From contig JACZJD010000613.1 of NCBI GenBank assembly GCA_014860725.1, positions 1 to 7,674 of the forward strand: DNA of 7,674 nt. Direction: 5' to 3'. This DNA comes from Aquamicrobium sp. (GTDB lineage: Bacteria; Pseudomonadota; Alphaproteobacteria; Rhizobiales; Rhizobiaceae). Shown here piece by piece: positions 5,869-7,674 of the stretch (positions are counted from its first letter, which is position 1; each line of letters begins with the position of its first letter). A program made the translations under genes and the position numbers. The notes under the pieces are model-generated. The model saw only the letters and a program-made list of their open reading frames with translations. It did no database searches and was not told where the DNA came from.

Positions 5869-5980
5869 CGGTCTCCGTGCGGCGGGGCCGCAATCTCTAT
5901 TCACCACAGGGAGCATTCGTGGCAGAAGCGTGGCATCCGCGCATTCCGTTTCCCCCGCGCACAAGCATAAGGAATAGATC
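5869..5980. promoter_or_regulatory. Divergent control region between eipB and ridA
   Basis: This 112-base spacer must hold promoters for both directions. CGTGGCA occurs twice as a direct repeat 11 bases apart (5918-5924 and 5929-5935), and GCATTC occurs at 5913-5918 and 5941-5946. The first pair also reads TGGCAG-N5-TGGCA on the plus strand, with the GG-N10-GC core of sigma54 promoters but a mismatch in the -12 element (TGGC for TTGC). No strong sigma70 promoter was seen in either direction, and no CtrA-like TTAA-N7-TTAA site. AAGGA before ridA (5970-5974) is its ribosome-binding site. Confidence 0.4.
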
Positions 5981-6445
5981 ATGGGCGATACAATCCAAAA
6001 ACGCCTCGCCGCGCTCGGCGTCACGCTTCCGGCCGCAGCGGCCCCGGCCGCCAACTACGTTCCCTTCGTGCAGGCCGGCAAGATCCTCTTCGTCTCGGGC
6101 CAGCTTCCCTTCTCGGACGGCAAGCTGGCGGCGACCGGCCTGCTCGGCCGCGACCTCGACACGGCCGCCGGCAAGGAGATGGCGAGGCACTGCGCCATCA
6201 ACATCCTCGCCCAGCTCCAGGCCGCGACCGGCGACCTCGAAAGGATCACCCGGCTGGTGAAGATCGGCATCTTCGTCGCCTCGACGCCCGATTTCACCGA
6301 GCAGCATCTGGTGGGGAACGGCGCGTCCGACTTCCTGGCGGAGGTGCTGGGCGAGCGCGGCAAGCATGCGCGTGCGGCCGTGGGCGTCGCCGTGCTGCCG
6401 CTCAACGCGCCGGTCGAGATCGAAGCCATCGTCGAGATCGACTAG
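5981..6445 (+). CDS. RidA/YjgF-family protein, YER057c/UK114-like subgroup
   Basis: Protein of 154 residues from the Rid superfamily. Archetypal RidA hydrolyses reactive enamine/imine intermediates made by PLP enzymes, but subgroup members vary. This one belongs to the longer subgroup with an N-terminal extension (IQKRLAALGVTLP) typical of PF14588-type proteins. Core features are NYVPFVQAGKILFVSGQLPF (25-44), the helix GKEMARHCAINILAQLQA (64-81), LVKIGIFVAST, and ARAAVGVAVLPLNAPVEIEAI (130-150). Arg131 and Glu146 keep the spacing of E. coli RidA Arg105 and Glu120, so imine deaminase activity is possible. The Glu that follows the Arg by four residues in RidA is Gly here. Start 5981 has AGGA seven bases upstream. 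It is first of a tight plus-strand run: the next gene begins three bases after its stop. The natural substrate is unknown. Confidence 0.9.
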   Translation: MGDTIQKRLAALGVTLPAAAAPAANYVPFVQAGKILFVSGQLPFSDGKLAATGLLGRDLDTAAGKEMARHCAINILAQLQAATGDLERITRLVKIGIFVASTPDFTEQHLVGNGASDFLAEVLGERGKHARAAVGVAVLPLNAPVEIEAIVEID

Positions 6446-6448
6446 GCC

Positions 6449-7159
6449 ATGGCCGACATTTCGTGGCTCACCCGCAGGCCGATCGCCCATCGCGGCTATC
6501 ACGACCTGAACCGCAGCCGCTGGGAAAACACGCTGTCGGCCTTCGACGCGGCCATCGAGCGCGACTACGCCATCGAGTGCGACGTGCATCTTTCCGCCGA
6601 CGGGGTGCCGGTCGTGTTCCACGATTCGGTGCTCAACCGGCTCGCCGGACGCGACGGCTTCGTCCACGAGATGACCGCGGCCGAGCTGAACCAGCTCAAG
6701 GTCGGCGGCACGGACGACCACATCCCGACGCTCGCCGAGATGCTGGCCAGGGTGCGCGGCCGGGTGCCGCTCGTCATCGAGCTGAAGGGCGTGGAGGGCA
6801 AGGACACGGGGCTGGTCGCCGCCGTGGCGCAGACGCTCGAAGGCTATCGGGGCGAGGCCGCGATCATGTCGTTCGACCACTGGCTGGTACGGCGCTTCGC
6901 CGACGACGCGCCCGGCATTCCCGCCGGGCTGACGGCGGAGAAGCGCACCATCCCCGCGCTCGAGGCGCATTTCTCGATGCTGGCGCACCCGATCTCCTTT
7001 GTCTCGTTCGGCGTCTCCGACCTGCCGAACCCGTTCGTGTCGTTCGTGCGCGAGAAGCTGGCGATGCCGGTCATCACCTGGACGGTGCGCAACGAGGAGG
7101 CCAGGGCGACGACGTTCGCCCATGCCGACCAGATGACGTTCGAAGGCTTCGAGGCCTGA
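6449..7159 (+). CDS. Glycerophosphodiester phosphodiesterase family protein
   Basis: Hydrolyses glycerophosphodiesters (deacylated phospholipid headgroups) to glycerol-3-phosphate and an alcohol, using divalent metal on a TIM-barrel fold. The 236-residue product has the family motifs: IAHRGYH with His14-Arg15-Gly16, WENTLSAF (Glu26-Asn27), ECDVHLSADGVPVVFHD with Glu43, Asp45 and catalytic His58, then VIELKG with Glu111 and Lys113, and the late ITWTVRN strand. No signal peptide or membrane segment is seen, so it is probably cytoplasmic, unlike periplasmic GlpQ. The start is three bases after the ridA stop, without a clear ribosome-binding site of its own, so translational coupling to ridA is likely. 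A FemAB-like gene follows after 40 bases. The general family is certain; substrate preference among phospholipid-derived diesters is not. Confidence 0.93.
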   Translation: MADISWLTRRPIAHRGYHDLNRSRWENTLSAFDAAIERDYAIECDVHLSADGVPVVFHDSVLNRLAGRDGFVHEMTAAELNQLKVGGTDDHIPTLAEMLARVRGRVPLVIELKGVEGKDTGLVAAVAQTLEGYRGEAAIMSFDHWLVRRFADDAPGIPAGLTAEKRTIPALEAHFSMLAHPISFVSFGVSDLPNPFVSFVREKLAMPVITWTVRNEEARATTFAHADQMTFEGFEA

Positions 7160-7199
7160 GCGGCTTGCGCGGCGCCCGCGACGACATATCTGGAGAGCC

Positions 7200-7674
7200 A
7201 TGAGCGAAAGGCGCCATGACGGGACGGGAGCGGGCGAAGACGGCTTCGTCCTGCACGCCGTTCAGGGCATGGCGTCCTTCTCGCGCGAGGAGTGGGACAC
7301 GCTCGGCGGGGCCTGCCGGTCCGATTCGAATGCCTCGCCTTTCGATTCCGGAACGGCATACAACCCCTTCATTTCGTACGATTTTCTTTCCATCCTCGAG
7401 GAAAGCGGCTGCGTCGCGGCGCGCACGGGCTGGCAACCGGTACATCTTCGCCTCGAAGATACGGACGGCGCGCTTCTCGGGGCCGTTCCCTGCTACCTCA
7501 AGAGCCACAGCCAGGGCGAATACGTCTTCGATCACGGCTGGGCCGACGCCTTCGAGCGCGCGGGCGGGCGCTACTATCCCAAGCTGCAGGTGTCCGTGCC
7601 CTTCACGCCGGCGACCGGCCCCCGCCTGCTCGTGCGGCAGGGCGCGGACGGCTGCGCCGTCCGCGCCGCGCTGG
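7200..7674 (+). CDS. FemAB-like / GNAT-fold protein (DUF482), N-terminal part, cut by window edge
   Basis: The first 158 codons of a longer gene; the family is usually around 380-400 residues. It matches the DUF482 (FemAB_like, PF04339) pattern: NPFISYDFLSILEESGC (55-71), TGWQPVHLRLED (76-87), LLGAVPCYLKSHSQGEYVFD (92-111), HGWADAFERAGGRYYPKLQ (112-130) and SVPFTPATGPRLL (132-144). FemAB proteins add amino acids to peptidoglycan peptides from aminoacyl-tRNA. For DUF482 proteins the activity is unproven, though they are often named as peptidoglycan-related N-acetyltransferases. Start ATG 7200 has GGAG four bases upstream, and the MSERRHDGTGAGEDG leader is variable. Residues 42-54 (DSNASPFDSGTAY) appear longer than in relatives I recall. 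It is third in the ridA-gdpD run. No signal peptide is seen, so it is probably cytoplasmic. Confidence 0.88.
   Translation, partial: MSERRHDGTGAGEDGFVLHAVQGMASFSREEWDTLGGACRSDSNASPFDSGTAYNPFISYDFLSILEESGCVAARTGWQPVHLRLEDTDGALLGAVPCYLKSHSQGEYVFDHGWADAFERAGGRYYPKLQVSVPFTPATGPRLLVRQGADGCAVRAAL

Noticed and set aside
5869..5980. CtrA cell-cycle regulator site in the eipB-ridA spacer
   Set aside because: No TTAA-N7-TTAA or close variant is present.
5869..6054. N-terminal extension of EipB by 62 residues
   Set aside because: It overlaps the ridA start on the other strand and would bury the signal peptide internally. Starting at 5868 also puts the first cysteine at residue 69, as in Brucella EipB.
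5897..7201. A 434-codon minus-strand open frame opposite ridA and the phosphodiesterase gene
   Set aside because: The sense-strand genes carry complete catalytic motifs and good starts. The antisense product is Arg/Gly/His/Asp-rich without recognisable domains.

Overview
The window is GC-rich chromosomal DNA from an alphaproteobacterium, most likely of the Hyphomicrobiales/Rhizobiales and probably close to Mesorhizobium and other Phyllobacteriaceae. The support is the gene order rpsB-tsf-pyrH-frr-uppS, the protein sequences, and an EipB-type (DUF1849) periplasmic protein, a family best known from Brucella and its relatives. Genus-level placement is inference. I see no insertion sequence, phage gene, CRISPR array, tRNA or rRNA. 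This is core, vertically inherited DNA rather than an accessory island.

Region 1 (1-3655, minus strand, read right to left) is the translation/growth operon: rpsB (ribosomal protein S2), tsf (EF-Ts), pyrH (UMP kinase), frr (ribosome recycling factor) and the first 29 codons of uppS (undecaprenyl diphosphate synthase), which runs off the left edge. A sigma70-like promoter and a structured leader precede rpsB. Every spacer in the operon carries a GC-rich inverted repeat. The tsf-pyrH spacer is the most elaborate: three stacked dyads, one built from inverted arrays of an 8-bp G-rich repeat that also forms a four-run G-quadruplex motif.

Region 2 (3677-5009) is a divergent pair: a LysR-family regulator (minus) and a small MSAD-like tautomerase (plus), sharing a 97-bp spacer. 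The regulator probably controls the enzyme. The tautomerase keeps Pro1, Asp37 and Arg75 of the malonate semialdehyde decarboxylase pattern but has Asp in place of Arg73, so its substrate is open.

Region 3 (5023-7674) is an envelope-linked locus: eipB (minus), convergent with the tautomerase and divergent from a plus-strand run of a RidA-family protein, a glycerophosphodiester phosphodiesterase, and a FemAB-like/GNAT-fold protein (DUF482) cut by the right edge. The last three are tightly spaced and look co-transcribed. The 112-bp eipB-ridA spacer holds an 11-bp-period direct repeat that also fits the GG-N10-GC core of a sigma54 promoter.

Most of the window is well-understood housekeeping sequence. 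I found no clear new multi-gene system. The parts most worth a second look are non-coding (the tsf-pyrH spacer and the eipB-ridA spacer), the altered tautomerase active site, and the linkage of eipB to the ridA-gdpD-femAB-like unit.
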